Assembly: GCF_009827435.1 (NCBI RefSeq)
Contig: NZ_WTYM01000033.1
Coordinates: 1 to 64,000, forward strand
Length of the DNA: 64,000 nt
DNA from: Croceibacterium salegens
Lineage (GTDB): Bacteria; Pseudomonadota; Alphaproteobacteria; Sphingomonadales; Sphingomonadaceae
Direction of reading: 5' to 3'
Both the position numbers and the translations under genes were made by a program. Positions 42,376-50,707 of this stretch are shown piece by piece; within the stretch, counting starts at the first letter, position 1, and each line of letters begins with the position of its first letter. The notes under the pieces are model-generated. The model saw only the letters and a program-made list of their open reading frames with translations, did not search any database and was not told the DNA's origin.

Positions 42376-44628
42376 TCATTCGGGCGGGGTCACTCCGTGG
42401 CTTTTCAGGAAGGACATGATCGTGTGCCACAGGTGCACGCTGATCTTCGGCCCGCCAACCCCGTGCGTCTGCCCGGGATAGAGCATCATTTCGAACGGCA
42501 CGGCATCGCCCTGCAGTTTGGCGATGAGTTCCGAGCTGTTCTCGAACACGACATTGTCGTCCGAGAGGCCGTGGATCAGGAGCATCGGGTCGGAGATGCG
42601 GTCGGCATCCTGCAGCGCATCCGACTTGAGGTAGTCCTGCGGATCGGTCTTGGGCGAGCCCATGTACCGTTCAGTGTAAAACGTGTCGTAGAGTTCCCAC
42701 TTTGTAACCGGCGCACCGGAAATCCCCACTGCGTAGAAGCCGGGATCGGCCTCGAGCATCTTGAGTGTCATGTAGCCGCCGTAGGACCAGCCGTAGATCG
42801 CGATCTTGTCCGGATCGACGAACGGCAGGCCCTTGAGATACTCGCCGCCGGCCTTCTGGTCGGCGACTTCGACACTGCCCATGGCGTGGTAGATCTGCTT
42901 TTCGAACGCGACACCGCGGTTCGACGAGCCCCGATTGTCGATCTCGAACCAGATGTAGCCCTGGTCCACGATCGCCTGCTGGAGCGCCCCGCCCCAGCCC
43001 TTGCTGACCTGCTGCGAGTGCGGTCCTCCGTAATGCGAAAAGAACACCGGGTAACGCTTGCCCGGCACCATGTCGGGCTTGATCATCTTCCAGTAAAGCG
43101 TCGAACCGTCGGGCCCCTTGATCGTGCCGAATTCAGGCTGATGCTGGCCGGCGATGTACGGGTGCCACGGGTGGTTCGTATCGAGCAGGTTCTGCTCGAC
43201 CCATGCGAGCTGCTTTCCGCTGCCGTCGGCGAGATAGGTCTGCGTCGGCTGAGTCGGCGAAGAGCGCGAGACAAGCAGGCTCTTTCCCTTGCCGTCCATC
43301 GTCGCGCCGTTGCTGAACGCGAGGTCGGTCAGCCGCTTGGGCTCGCGCGGCTTGAGGTAGTCGAGCGAATAGACCTGCTGGGCCAGCACCCCGTCCTTGG
43401 TCGCGGTGAAGAACAGCGTGTGGCTGTCCTCGTCGACGCCGTCGAGGCCGGTCACGACCCACGCGCCCTTGGTCAACTGCTGCCACTTTCCATTTGCGAA
43501 GCGATATAGATGACCAAACCCGTCGCGCTCCGAGCGCCAGACCAGGCTGCCGTCCTTGAGGAAGCGGTACCCGTCGGTGAGGTTGATCCAATGCCCGTCG
43601 GCGGCGTGCTCGCTGAACAACACGCTGCTCTTGCCGGTCGCCGGATCGACCTTGAGCATGTCGAGACGGTCCTGAAGCCGGTTGATCCGCTGAACGTAAA
43701 GCGTCTTGCCGTCGGGCGCCCAGTCGACCCGGGCGAGGTAGACGTCAGGATCGCTGCCAAGGTCGACCTCGACCTTGCTCGCACCATCGGGGCTCACGAC
43801 GTAGAGCGCGACATCGACGTTGGGCTGGCCTGCCGCCGGATAGCGCTGGTCGAAGGTCTTCGTGCCACTGGCGCCGATTGCCGCGCGGGTGACCACGCCG
43901 ACAGGCGATTCGTCAAACCGCTCGACCGCGATGTGGGTCTCATCCGGCGACCACCAGTAACCGTTGCGACGGTCCATCTCTTCCTGGGCGACGAATTCGG
44001 CTTCGCCCCAGTGGACCAGGTCGCCCTCGGAAGGCGTGATCGCCTGCGGCTCGCTGGCGAGTCGACCGACGAAAAGCCGGTTGTCGCGCACGAACGAGAG
44101 ATAAGTGCCTTTCGGGCTCAGCGCCGGGTTCAGCTCGCTGCCTTCGCTTTCGGTCAGGCGCTTCACCGAACCGTCGAGCCCGGCGAGGTAGAGATCGCCG
44201 TCCAGCGGGACGAGGATACTCATGCCGTCGGCGTTCCACGAATAGGTGATGATGCCCTTGAGCGAACCTACGCGCGAGCGTTCGCGCTGCATCTTCTCGG
44301 CCTCGGACAGTTCGCGGCCGCTACCGATCTTCTTAGAATCGACCAGCATGCTCCATTCGCCGCTGTCGCGGTCGAAGGCCCACAAGTCGTAGCGCTCCTT
44401 CTCGTCTTCGCGGTTGCGCAGCACTGTGAGGAAGCGCCCGTCGGGCGACAGCTTGGCCAAACGCGGCACGGGCCCATTCAGCGAAGGACTGGCAAAGACG
44501 CGCTCAAAGGTGAGCTGGCCGGGCTGGGCGGTGGACATCGTGGACTGGTTCTCCTGACCGAAGGCGTTAGCCGGAAGGATTGCCAAAGCAAGCGTGGCCG
44601 CAAGTGCGCGGTGCCGAACGTTATTCAT
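42376..44628 (-). CDS. Secreted dipeptidyl peptidase IV-type serine peptidase (S9)
   Basis: A 750-residue S9 peptidase. A signal peptide (residues 1-24) precedes a beta-propeller part with many WSPDE/SPDG-type blades and a C-terminal alpha/beta hydrolase. The nucleophile is in GWSYGGYM, the acid in HGLSDDNV and the His in PGQTHGVGG near the end. The catalytic domain and a propeller WGEAEFVAQEEMDR segment match DPP-IV, which removes Xaa-Pro dipeptides from N-termini. It is expected in the periplasm. The start at 44628 is chosen because the signal peptide begins there. Confidence 0.93.
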   Translation of the reverse strand: MNNVRHRALAATLALAILPANAFGQENQSTMSTAQPGQLTFERVFASPSLNGPVPRLAKLSPDGRFLTVLRNREDEKERYDLWAFDRDSGEWSMLVDSKKIGSGRELSEAEKMQRERSRVGSLKGIITYSWNADGMSILVPLDGDLYLAGLDGSVKRLTESEGSELNPALSPKGTYLSFVRDNRLFVGRLASEPQAITPSEGDLVHWGEAEFVAQEEMDRRNGYWWSPDETHIAVERFDESPVGVVTRAAIGASGTKTFDQRYPAAGQPNVDVALYVVSPDGASKVEVDLGSDPDVYLARVDWAPDGKTLYVQRINRLQDRLDMLKVDPATGKSSVLFSEHAADGHWINLTDGYRFLKDGSLVWRSERDGFGHLYRFANGKWQQLTKGAWVVTGLDGVDEDSHTLFFTATKDGVLAQQVYSLDYLKPREPKRLTDLAFSNGATMDGKGKSLLVSRSSPTQPTQTYLADGSGKQLAWVEQNLLDTNHPWHPYIAGQHQPEFGTIKGPDGSTLYWKMIKPDMVPGKRYPVFFSHYGGPHSQQVSKGWGGALQQAIVDQGYIWFEIDNRGSSNRGVAFEKQIYHAMGSVEVADQKAGGEYLKGLPFVDPDKIAIYGWSYGGYMTLKMLEADPGFYAVGISGAPVTKWELYDTFYTERYMGSPKTDPQDYLKSDALQDADRISDPMLLIHGLSDDNVVFENSSELIAKLQGDAVPFEMMLYPGQTHGVGGPKISVHLWHTIMSFLKSHGVTPPE

Positions 44629-44650
44629 GGGTTGGAAGCGACTCCGGAAA

Positions 44651-44690
44651 CCAAAAAAAAAGGGCGCCCGTTGCGGGGCGCCCTTTTCGT
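44651..44690 (-). terminator. Terminator after rplS
   Basis: A stem of about 11 bp built on the GGGCGCC/GGCGCCC arms with a 9-base loop is followed on the minus strand by about nine T. It lies 30 to 69 bases past the rplS stop and ends the trmD-rplS transcript before the DPP-IV-type gene. Confidence 0.9.
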
Positions 44691-44719
44691 TACCAATGAA
44701 ATTGGTTTGAGGAAAGGCC

Positions 44720-45088
44720 TCAGCCTTCCTTCTGCACCTCGCGGCGCTCGGCGATGCGAGCGCGCTTGCCGGTGCGGCCGCGCAGGTAATAGAGCTTCGC
44801 CCGGCGCACCACGCCCTTGCGGACGACGGTGATGCTCTCGACGTTCGGCGAATAGAGCGGGAAAACACGCTCCACGCCTTCGCCAAAGCTCATCTTGCGG
44901 ACGGTGAAATTGCTGTTGATGCCCCGGTTCGAGCGGGCGATGCACACGCCTTCGAAGTTCTGGACACGGGTACGCTCGCCTTCGACGACGCGCACGCCAA
45001 CGCGCAGGGTGTCCCCGGCGCGAAATTCGGGAATGTCCTTCCCGAGGTTCTCGATGGCCTCGGCCTCGAGCTGCTGAATCAGGTTCAT
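44720..45088 (-). CDS. rplS: 50S ribosomal protein L19
   Basis: A 122-residue L19. It starts [20 protein letters not shown] and carries [46 protein letters not shown] and [18 protein letters not shown], all diagnostic. L19 lies at the subunit interface. The ATG overlaps the trmD stop by 4 bases (ATGA, 45085-45088). A strong terminator follows. Confidence 0.98.
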   Translation of the reverse strand: MNLIQQLEAEAIENLGKDIPEFRAGDTLRVGVRVVEGERTRVQNFEGVCIARSNRGINSNFTVRKMSFGEGVERVFPLYSPNVESITVVRKGVVRRAKLYYLRGRTGKRARIAERREVQKEG

Positions 45089-45831
45089 TGACCCTGGTCC
45101 TTCTTTTCTCGCCGCTCGCCAGAGGCAGGTCGGGCCCGAGCACCGATGTGGCGCTCCCAAAGGTCCGGCCTGCGTAACCGTGTATCGTTCTCGCTCATGG
45201 CCTTGCGCCATGCCGCGATTTTCGCATGATCCCCCGATCGCAGCACTTCAGGGATCGTGCGCCCTTCCCATTCGACAGGTCGGGTATAGTGCGGATATTC
45301 GAGCAGCCCTTCCTCGAAGGATTCCTCGGCCCCGCTGGACGGCGCGCCCATTACGCCGGGAAGCAGGCGAATGCAAGCGTCTAACAGGGCCAGCGCGGCG
45401 GTCTCTCCGCCCGAGAGGATTATGTCTCCGAGCGAGACCTCTTCGACGCCCCTGCCCTCGAAGATTCGGTCGTCGAAGCCCTCGAAACGGCCGCACAGAA
45501 TCGTGACCCCGGGCCCTGTCGCGAGCTTACGCACCCGAGCTTGCGTCAAAGGCTTGCCGCGCGGTGTCATGGCGAGCACCGGACACTCCGGCTGGAGCCA
45601 GAGCGCATGGTCGATCGCCGAAGCTAGGACGTCGACCTTGAGCACCATCCCTGCCCCGCCCCCGGCAGGCGTGTCATCGACTGTTCGATGCTTGTCGGTG
45701 GCGAAGTCGCGAATCTGCACTGCCGCGCAGCTCCACACGCCTTCCTCCAGCGCACGCCCGGCCAGCGATATGCCCAGAGGCCCGGGAAACATCTCCGGGT
45801 AGAGCGTCAAGATGGTGGCAGCGAAGGTCAC
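45085..45831 (-). CDS. trmD: tRNA (guanine-N1)-methyltransferase TrmD
   Basis: A 248-residue SPOUT methyltransferase that makes m1G37 in tRNAs reading CNN codons. The N-terminal [16 protein letters not shown], the knot region [13 protein letters not shown] and [19 protein letters not shown] are intact. The start is GTG at 45831, which overlaps the LysR stop by 4 bases (GTGA). It therefore seems translationally coupled to a transcription regulator rather than to rimM, which lies 4.4 kb upstream. The stop overlaps rplS. Confidence 0.95.
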   Translation of the reverse strand: MTFAATILTLYPEMFPGPLGISLAGRALEEGVWSCAAVQIRDFATDKHRTVDDTPAGGGAGMVLKVDVLASAIDHALWLQPECPVLAMTPRGKPLTQARVRKLATGPGVTILCGRFEGFDDRIFEGRGVEEVSLGDIILSGGETAALALLDACIRLLPGVMGAPSSGAEESFEEGLLEYPHYTRPVEWEGRTIPEVLRSGDHAKIAAWRKAMSENDTRLRRPDLWERHIGARARPASGERREKKDQGQ

Positions 45832-46745
45832 GTAATCGGTTCCCAGACATCGGGCGGCAGGAACTCGCGATCCGCTGCCAGCTCCTCCTTGAGCCATTCG
45901 CGGAATCGCTCGATCTTGCGTACGCCCACGCGGCTTGCCGGGTGGACCAGCCACTGCGCGCTGCCGGGCAGGTAGAGCGTTTCGAACGGTTGCACCAGCC
46001 GCCCGCTTTCGAGGTCGGATTTCCAGAAAAGGGGGCTCATCATGGCGATTCCGAAGCCGCCGAGCATCGTGCTTGCTTCCTGTAGCTGGCTGTCGAGCAC
46101 GACGCCGCGGCGCGGTTCGGGCGGAGTGCCGATCCCGGCGGCGGCGAACCAGTTGGTCCACAGGCTGTCGTTCGGCGCGAGGCGTTCGACCCGGAGCAGG
46201 TCCTCGGGTCGGGAAATGCCGTTGGCGGCAAGGAAGTCCGGGGCGCAGATCGGGGCATAGTGCTGGCGAAACAGGAAGTCGCTGCGCAGCCCGTCCCACA
46301 CGCCTCGCCCCGCGCGCACCGCCGCATCGATCCCGCCAAGCCCGAAATCGACCAGCTCGTTGGACAAGGTGAGGCGCAGCGCAAGGTCTGGATGGCGCAA
46401 CTGGAAGCGCCCGATGCGCGCGCTGAGCCAGGTTGCGCCGATCGAAGCCGAAGAATCGACTGAGAGAATGTCCTCGTCCTCCTCGCGCAGCGCGTCAAAC
46501 GCATCGGCGATCGCGTTGAAGCCGCTGGTCAGCGCCGGAAGCAGGCGACGACCACTGTCGGACAGGCGCACCCTTCCCCCGGCGCGGACAAACAGCGGCT
46601 TGCCGAGCCGGTCCTCGAGCTGGCGCACCTGGTAACTTATCGCCGCCTGGGTCATCCCCAGCTCTTCCGCCGCGCGCGAGAAATTCTCCAGCCGCCCGGC
46701 AGCTTCGAAGGCGCGAATGGCGGATAGTGGCGGCAGGCGGCTCAT
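45828..46745 (-). CDS. LysR family transcription regulator, GcvA-like
   Basis: A 305-residue LysR regulator. The winged helix-turn-helix is [20 protein letters not shown] through [18 protein letters not shown] (residues 7-48), followed by the two-lobe periplasmic-binding-type effector domain. The helix-turn-helix resembles the GcvA group. A palindrome with T-N11-A symmetry lies 8 bases upstream of its start, between it and the divergent 89-residue membrane protein gene. The stop overlaps the trmD start, so its expression may set that of trmD-rplS. The effector is unknown. Confidence 0.92.
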   Translation of the reverse strand: MSRLPPLSAIRAFEAAGRLENFSRAAEELGMTQAAISYQVRQLEDRLGKPLFVRAGGRVRLSDSGRRLLPALTSGFNAIADAFDALREEDEDILSVDSSASIGATWLSARIGRFQLRHPDLALRLTLSNELVDFGLGGIDAAVRAGRGVWDGLRSDFLFRQHYAPICAPDFLAANGISRPEDLLRVERLAPNDSLWTNWFAAAGIGTPPEPRRGVVLDSQLQEASTMLGGFGIAMMSPLFWKSDLESGRLVQPFETLYLPGSAQWLVHPASRVGVRKIERFREWLKEELAADREFLPPDVWEPIT

Positions 46746-46753
46746 TCGCTAAT

Positions 46754-46770
46754 CATAAGTAGACCTTATG
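46754..46770. promoter_or_regulatory. LysR-type operator palindrome
   Basis: A perfect inverted repeat with 6-base arms (46754-46759 and 46765-46770) and 5-base spacer. The inner T46756 and A46768 enclose exactly 11 bases, the T-N11-A signature of LysR boxes. It lies in the divergent gap, 8 bases from the LysR start and 76 from the small membrane gene. Confidence 0.65.
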
Positions 46771-46846
46771 CTATTGGCTAGCCGTTTTGTTGGCATTCGG
46801 AGCCGCGTGGGTGCATTCCTCCACCCGTCAACGAAAGGAACAGGCG

Positions 46847-47116
46847 ATGATGATGGATCAGATGTTCACGCGCCATTGGGCGCTTCTTCACGACGAGTTT
46901 ACCAAGGATTTGCACCGCGGCGTGGCCAAGGTCTTCCGCACGGCCGCCGACGCTTTCAAGCACCGGCTTGGCATGAACGAGGCTTATGACCACCGAAGAC
47001 TGCTTTCGGCCCCGGCCAGCAAGTCCATCCTGGCGGGCTTTGCCGCCAGTGCGATGACCGTGGCCCTGTTTGTCGGCGCCTGGGCCGTCTCGGTACCCTC
47101 AATAGTCGTTGCATGA
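46847..47116 (+). CDS. Small single-pass membrane protein, unknown
   Basis: I do not recognise this 89-residue protein. It has a soluble, charged N-terminal helix (residues 1-60, with HDEFTKDLHRGVAKVFRTAADAF) and one C-terminal transmembrane segment (about 65-85). Any of three ATGs from 46847 could start it; AAAGGAA is 7 bases before the first. It is divergent from the LysR gene across a LysR-type palindrome, so it is the likely regulated target. A thioredoxin-reductase-like gene follows after 85 bases on the same strand. Confidence 0.7.
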   Translation: MMMDQMFTRHWALLHDEFTKDLHRGVAKVFRTAADAFKHRLGMNEAYDHRRLLSAPASKSILAGFAASAMTVALFVGAWAVSVPSIVVA

Positions 47117-47201
47117 TGTCCCGCAGGCAACGGCCCCCGCGGCCGACCCGTCCCCAGGCGGCCGCGGGGAGAATTTCGCAGTTCCGTGCGTTTGCCCCGC
47201 C

Positions 47202-48110
47202 ATGGACGATTGCATCATCATCGGGGCCGGTCCCGCAGGCCTGACCGCGGCGATCTATCTGGCACGATACCACCTGGCGATCAGGCTGTTCGATTGCGGA
47301 TCGAGCCGAGCAAGCCAGATACCATGCACACATAACCACGCCGGCTATCCCGAGGGCATCTCCGGCAAGGAGTTGCTCAATCGGATGTACGCGCAGGCGC
47401 ACAAGTTCGGCGCTATCCGCGAGGAAACCCGCGTCGAGCACCTCGCACTGACCGGGGACCATTTCACCGTTGGATCGGGCGATGGAACCTACACCGCGCG
47501 CACCGTCCTCCTCGCCACCGGCGTAACCAACAAGCGCCCCGAAAGCCTGCCCGACGACATTCACGATGCCGCCCTGGCCGCCGGGATGCTGCGCTATTGC
47601 CCGGTCTGCGATGGCTACGAGGTAACCGACCGGCGCGTGGCGGTGGTCGGCACGGGCGATCATGGCACCGCAGAAGCGCTGTTCCTGCGCGGCTATACCG
47701 CCGACCTGACACTGGTTTCACCCGATGGGGAGCATGACCTCGACGAGGCATGCAGCCGCAAGCTCGACGAAGCCGGTATCGCGCGCATCGCAGGCCCATG
47801 CGGCGGTTGGAAGATCGAGGGCCAGCGCCTCGCCTTCGACACCGCGGAAGGGCGCCTTTCCTTCGACAGCGTCTATCCGGCGCTCGGCTCGGTCGTGCGT
47901 TCCGAACTCGCAACGGCGGCGGGTGCCGAAACTACGGACGATGGATGCGTCGTTGTCGGAGACCATCTTGAAACCACCGTCCCGGGCCTGTTTGCCGCCG
48001 GAGACGTCGTCGTCGGACTCGACCAGATCAGCCACGCTATGGGCCAGGCCGGCGTTGCCGCCACGGCCATCCGCAACCACCTGGCCGAGCAACGACCGCT
48101 CCGCCGCTAG
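47202..48110 (+). CDS. Thioredoxin reductase-like FAD/NAD(P) oxidoreductase
   Basis: A 302-residue flavoprotein of the short thioredoxin-reductase shape. It has DCIIIGAGPAGLTAAIYLAR (FAD, residues 3-22), a Cys pair in YCPVCDGYE (about 137-140) like the redox CxxC of thioredoxin reductases, VAVVGTGDHGTAEALFL for NADPH and GLFAAGDVV near the end. The CPVCDG spelling differs from the usual CATCDG. The partner is unknown; no thioredoxin gene is adjacent. ATG 47202 begins at the FAD motif. The stop shares CTAG with the convergent SRPBCC gene. Confidence 0.85.
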   Translation: MDDCIIIGAGPAGLTAAIYLARYHLAIRLFDCGSSRASQIPCTHNHAGYPEGISGKELLNRMYAQAHKFGAIREETRVEHLALTGDHFTVGSGDGTYTARTVLLATGVTNKRPESLPDDIHDAALAAGMLRYCPVCDGYEVTDRRVAVVGTGDHGTAEALFLRGYTADLTLVSPDGEHDLDEACSRKLDEAGIARIAGPCGGWKIEGQRLAFDTAEGRLSFDSVYPALGSVVRSELATAAGAETTDDGCVVVGDHLETTVPGLFAAGDVVVGLDQISHAMGQAGVAATAIRNHLAEQRPLRR

Positions 48111-48607
48111 GCTGTTTCGGCGAGGTATTCGTCGAGCTTGTCGAAGCTGCCGCCCCAGCCGCCCGCCATGCCAGCCATCTGCTTTGCGAATATGGCGAGC
48201 GCTTCGTCGGTGTATTCTATCGGCGTCCAGTGCAGCGTGACCTCGGTTTTGCCGTCTTTCTCGGCGAGGTCGACCTCGGTCAGCAGGGTCGCCGGCCAGT
48301 GCTCGAAAAACGGCGGTGTCACCTTGTTGCCGTCGGCATCGCAAATGCTCTGTTCCCACACCACCCGCGTCGGCGGAGTGAACTCCCGCCACAGGCACAA
48401 GGCGTGGAGATCCATGGTGTCGGACGTGTTGCGCGCAATCGACGACTTTCCCTCTGCAACCTCGCCCTGCACGATCTCGTAGGTCGATCCCTTCGGGCCG
48501 GACCATTGGACCATCTTCTGCGGATCGGCCCAGGCATCGTAGACCCGCTCGATCGGGGCATCGAAGGTGCGGCTAATGACGAAGACGGGCACATCGGGAG
48601 CGGTCAT
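48107..48607 (-). CDS. SRPBCC (AHSA1-like) protein
   Basis: A 166-residue START-like protein of the activator-of-Hsp90-homologue-1 group. It has FVISRTFDAPIERVYDAWADP at the start, MVQWSGPKGSTYEIVQGEV and a C-terminal amphipathic helix with GGWGGSFDKLDEYL. Such proteins bind hydrophobic ligands, and many are encoded after an ArsR repressor. Its ATG overlaps the ArsR stop by 4 bases (ATGA). A second ArsR/SRPBCC pair lies at 56148-57000. Confidence 0.88.
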   Translation of the reverse strand: MTAPDVPVFVISRTFDAPIERVYDAWADPQKMVQWSGPKGSTYEIVQGEVAEGKSSIARNTSDTMDLHALCLWREFTPPTRVVWEQSICDADGNKVTPPFFEHWPATLLTEVDLAEKDGKTEVTLHWTPIEYTDEALAIFAKQMAGMAGGWGGSFDKLDEYLAETA

Positions 48608-48930
48608 TTCGAGTCCTTTTCGGAATCGAGGAATTGTTCGAGCCGGTCGAAGCGGTCGGGCCAGTAGCTTGCCATTTCGGCGAGGAAGCGTTGAGCCTGT
48701 TCGGCCCCCTCGGGCCGCAGGCGGCGCGGGCGCGACTGGCCGACGCGCGCAGTCTCGATCAGCCCGGCCTCTTCCAGCACCTTGAGGTGGCGGGAGATCG
48801 CCGGCTGGCTGATCGGGAAATTCTCAGCAATGTCACCGACATTGGCCTCGCCCTTTGCCAGCCGGCGCAGGATTGCCCGGCGCGTGGGGTCCGCCAGTGC
48901 AGCGAAGGCAAGGTCGAGCAACTCATTCAT
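48604..48930 (-). CDS. ArsR family winged-helix repressor
   Basis: A 108-residue ArsR-type regulator. It starts LDLAFAALADPTRRAILRRLA (residues 4-24) and has the recognition helix in NFPISQPAISRHLKVLEEAGL. No metal-binding Cys cluster is present, so it is of the organic or SRPBCC-linked type. It is the first gene of a pair with the SRPBCC gene. An AT-rich inverted repeat (48945-48960) lies 14 bases upstream of its start, toward the divergent aldo/keto reductase gene. Confidence 0.88.
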   Translation of the reverse strand: MNELLDLAFAALADPTRRAILRRLAKGEANVGDIAENFPISQPAISRHLKVLEEAGLIETARVGQSRPRRLRPEGAEQAQRFLAEMASYWPDRFDRLEQFLDSEKDSK

Positions 48931-48944
48931 AGCCCCTTATTTAT

Positions 48945-48960
48945 ATAACAATTACGTTAT
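48945..48960. promoter_or_regulatory. Probable ArsR operator in the divergent gap
   Basis: ATAAC at 48945-48949 and GTTAT at 48956-48960 form an inverted repeat with a 6-base spacer, in an AT-rich stretch between the ArsR start (48930) and the aldo/keto reductase start (49007). Its place fits autoregulation and possible control of the reductase. Confidence 0.55.
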
Positions 48961-49006
48961 GTAAAGATTTTCATTCTTTCCCGGGCGTTCGTGGTAGTTG
49001 GAAACC

Positions 49007-49867
49007 ATGGCACGCCTTGGGGGCACCCACCGAATCGCTGGCCGCACCGTGCACCGAATGGGCTACGGGGCGATGCAGTTGGCTGGGCCCGGCGCATTCG
49101 GCCCGCCGCGCGACCGCGACGAGGCAGTGGCGGTGCTTCGCGAAGCGATTTCGCTCGGCATCGATCACATCGACACCAGCGACTATTACGGCCCCTATAC
49201 GGTCAACCGGCTGATCCGCGAGGCGCTGGACCCCTATCCGGCGAACCTGCTGCTGGTGACCAAGCTCGGCGCCCGGCGCAACGCGGCAGGCGAGTGGCTG
49301 CGCTGGAACGCGCCCGACGAACTGGAGCACGGCCTTCGCGACAACATGTGGCGCCTCGGCATCGAGGCCGTCGAGGTCGCCAACCTGCGGCTGATGTTCG
49401 GCCACGTCGGTCCGGCCGAGGGAGATATCCGCCCGCTGCTCGAACCGCTGATCGCCTGTCGCGAGAAAGGCATTCTCAAGCACATCGGCATCAGCAATGC
49501 CCTGCCCTCGCAGGTCGCCGAAGCGCGGAAGATGACGGAGATCGCCTGCGTGCAGAACGCCTACAACCTCGCCAATCGCGGCGACGACGCGCTGATCGAC
49601 GAACTTGCCGCGGCGGGCATCCCCTACGTCCCGTTCTTCCCGCTCGGCGGCTTCAACCCGCTGCAGTCCGCAAAGCTCGACCGCGTGGCGGCCGAACTGG
49701 GTGCGACGCCGATGCAGGTAGCGCTGGCCTGGCTGCTGCAGCGTTCGCCGAACATCCTGCTGATCCCCGGCACGTCCTCGCTCGCCCACCTTCGCGAAAA
49801 CATCGCCGCGGCGGAGTTGGAGCTGCCCGCAGATGCGGTGGCGGAACTGGACAAGATCGGGGGCTAG
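49007..49867 (+). CDS. Aldo/keto reductase
   Basis: A 286-residue aldo/keto reductase. It starts THRIAGRTVHRMGYGAMQLAG and has DHIDTSDYYGPY (catalytic Asp and Tyr), LLVTKLGARR (catalytic Lys), HIGISN and IPGTSSLAHLRENIAA at the NADPH site. The usual catalytic His position reads LRLMFGHV. It should reduce an aldehyde or ketone with NADPH in the cytosol; the substrate is unknown. ATG 49007 is preferred over TTG 48998. It is divergent from the ArsR/SRPBCC pair and may share its operator. Confidence 0.88.
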   Translation: MARLGGTHRIAGRTVHRMGYGAMQLAGPGAFGPPRDRDEAVAVLREAISLGIDHIDTSDYYGPYTVNRLIREALDPYPANLLLVTKLGARRNAAGEWLRWNAPDELEHGLRDNMWRLGIEAVEVANLRLMFGHVGPAEGDIRPLLEPLIACREKGILKHIGISNALPSQVAEARKMTEIACVQNAYNLANRGDDALIDELAAAGIPYVPFFPLGGFNPLQSAKLDRVAAELGATPMQVALAWLLQRSPNILLIPGTSSLAHLRENIAAAELELPADAVAELDKIGG

Positions 49868-49877
49868 GCCCCAGCCT

Positions 49878-50207
49878 TCATTCGAACATCGAAGCGTCGA
49901 AGATCGCCAGCTTCTCGATCCTGCGAAAGGCCAAGTAAGCGACGGGCCAGCAAGGGATCATCGCGACGACAACTATCATCACGGCGATGCCCAAAATCGT
50001 GCCGATGTCTTCGCCACTTTCCGCGAATATCATGATGACGAGGAAGAATGCGGCGACCACGGCGGCACCGCCCAATGCGGCATAGGGAGTCCTGGTTCTT
50101 CGCGCCGTGGTCGTCGCAAACATCAGGACAAGCAAAACAGCCGACATCGTTGCCATCGTGGACATCAACAGCCCCATGAACACCACCACGACGGTATCGG
50201 AATCCAT
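49878..50207 (-). CDS. Hypothetical small membrane protein
   Basis: A 109-residue protein with three hydrophobic segments (about residues 5-30, 43-63 and 70-92) and a short charged C-terminus. I do not recognise a family. The ATG at 50207 has GGAG 7 bases upstream and lies 2 bases after the rimM stop (50210), so it may be co-translated with rimM. It is the gene nearest rimM in the inserted segment and is convergent with the aldo/keto reductase. Confidence 0.7.
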   Translation of the reverse strand: MDSDTVVVVFMGLLMSTMATMSAVLLVLMFATTTARRTRTPYAALGGAAVVAAFFLVIMIFAESGEDIGTILGIAVMIVVVAMIPCWPVAYLAFRRIEKLAIFDASMFE

Positions 50208-50209
50208 GC

Positions 50210-50701
50210 TCACTCCACCGCAAATTCGTTGGCGACGACCACCCGCTCCCCATCCCACTCGGGCACGGCGGCCTCGATCATCGGCACCATGAAGCGCTTT
50301 CCGGTCGGGCGTTCAATCTCGAGGATATCGCCCGCGCCGTAGTTTTCGACAGCGACGACCACGCCCAGCGCCTCTCCGGCATCGGATATCGCGACGAGGC
50401 CCAGCAGGTCGGCGTGGTAATACTCGCCCTCGCCCAGCGCCGGGAGCGCGCTGCGCGGGACGGTGAGGACGGTACCGCGAAACTGTTCGGCGGCGGTGCG
50501 GTCGGGGAGTTCGGCAAAGCGGGCGATCGCCCCGCCCTTGCCGTCGTCGCGCAGTTTCTTAAGTGTCAACGCGCCGTCGTTGAAGCTCTTGTGACGCTTG
50601 AGGGCATCGATCCCCTCGCCGAACAGCTTCAGGCGGACTTCGCCCGTCACGCCGTGCGCGCCGGTGACGGCGGCCAGGTTGACGGGCTTGTCCTGTACCA
50701 A
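50210..50701 (-). CDS. rimM: Ribosome maturation factor RimM
   Basis: A 163-residue RimM. It has PVNLAAVTGAHGVTGEVRLK (residues 5-24), the PRC-barrel part with YYHADLLGL and an IEAAVPEWDGERVVV end. RimM binds S19 and helps 30S head assembly. It follows rpsP by 6 bases. The next gene is an unknown membrane protein instead of the usual trmD. Confidence 0.96.
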   Translation of the reverse strand: MVQDKPVNLAAVTGAHGVTGEVRLKLFGEGIDALKRHKSFNDGALTLKKLRDDGKGGAIARFAELPDRTAAEQFRGTVLTVPRSALPALGEGEYYHADLLGLVAISDAGEALGVVVAVENYGAGDILEIERPTGKRFMVPMIEAAVPEWDGERVVVANEFAVE

Positions 50702-50707
50702 GGGAGC

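Noticed and set aside
43510-44832. 440-codon plus-strand open frame
   Set aside because: It is a shadow of the DPP-IV-type gene on the other strand.
45828-50210. The inserted segment as a mobile element
   Set aside because: No integrase, transposase, terminal repeats or target duplication is visible, and base composition is like its neighbours, so only an insertion of unknown mechanism is claimed.
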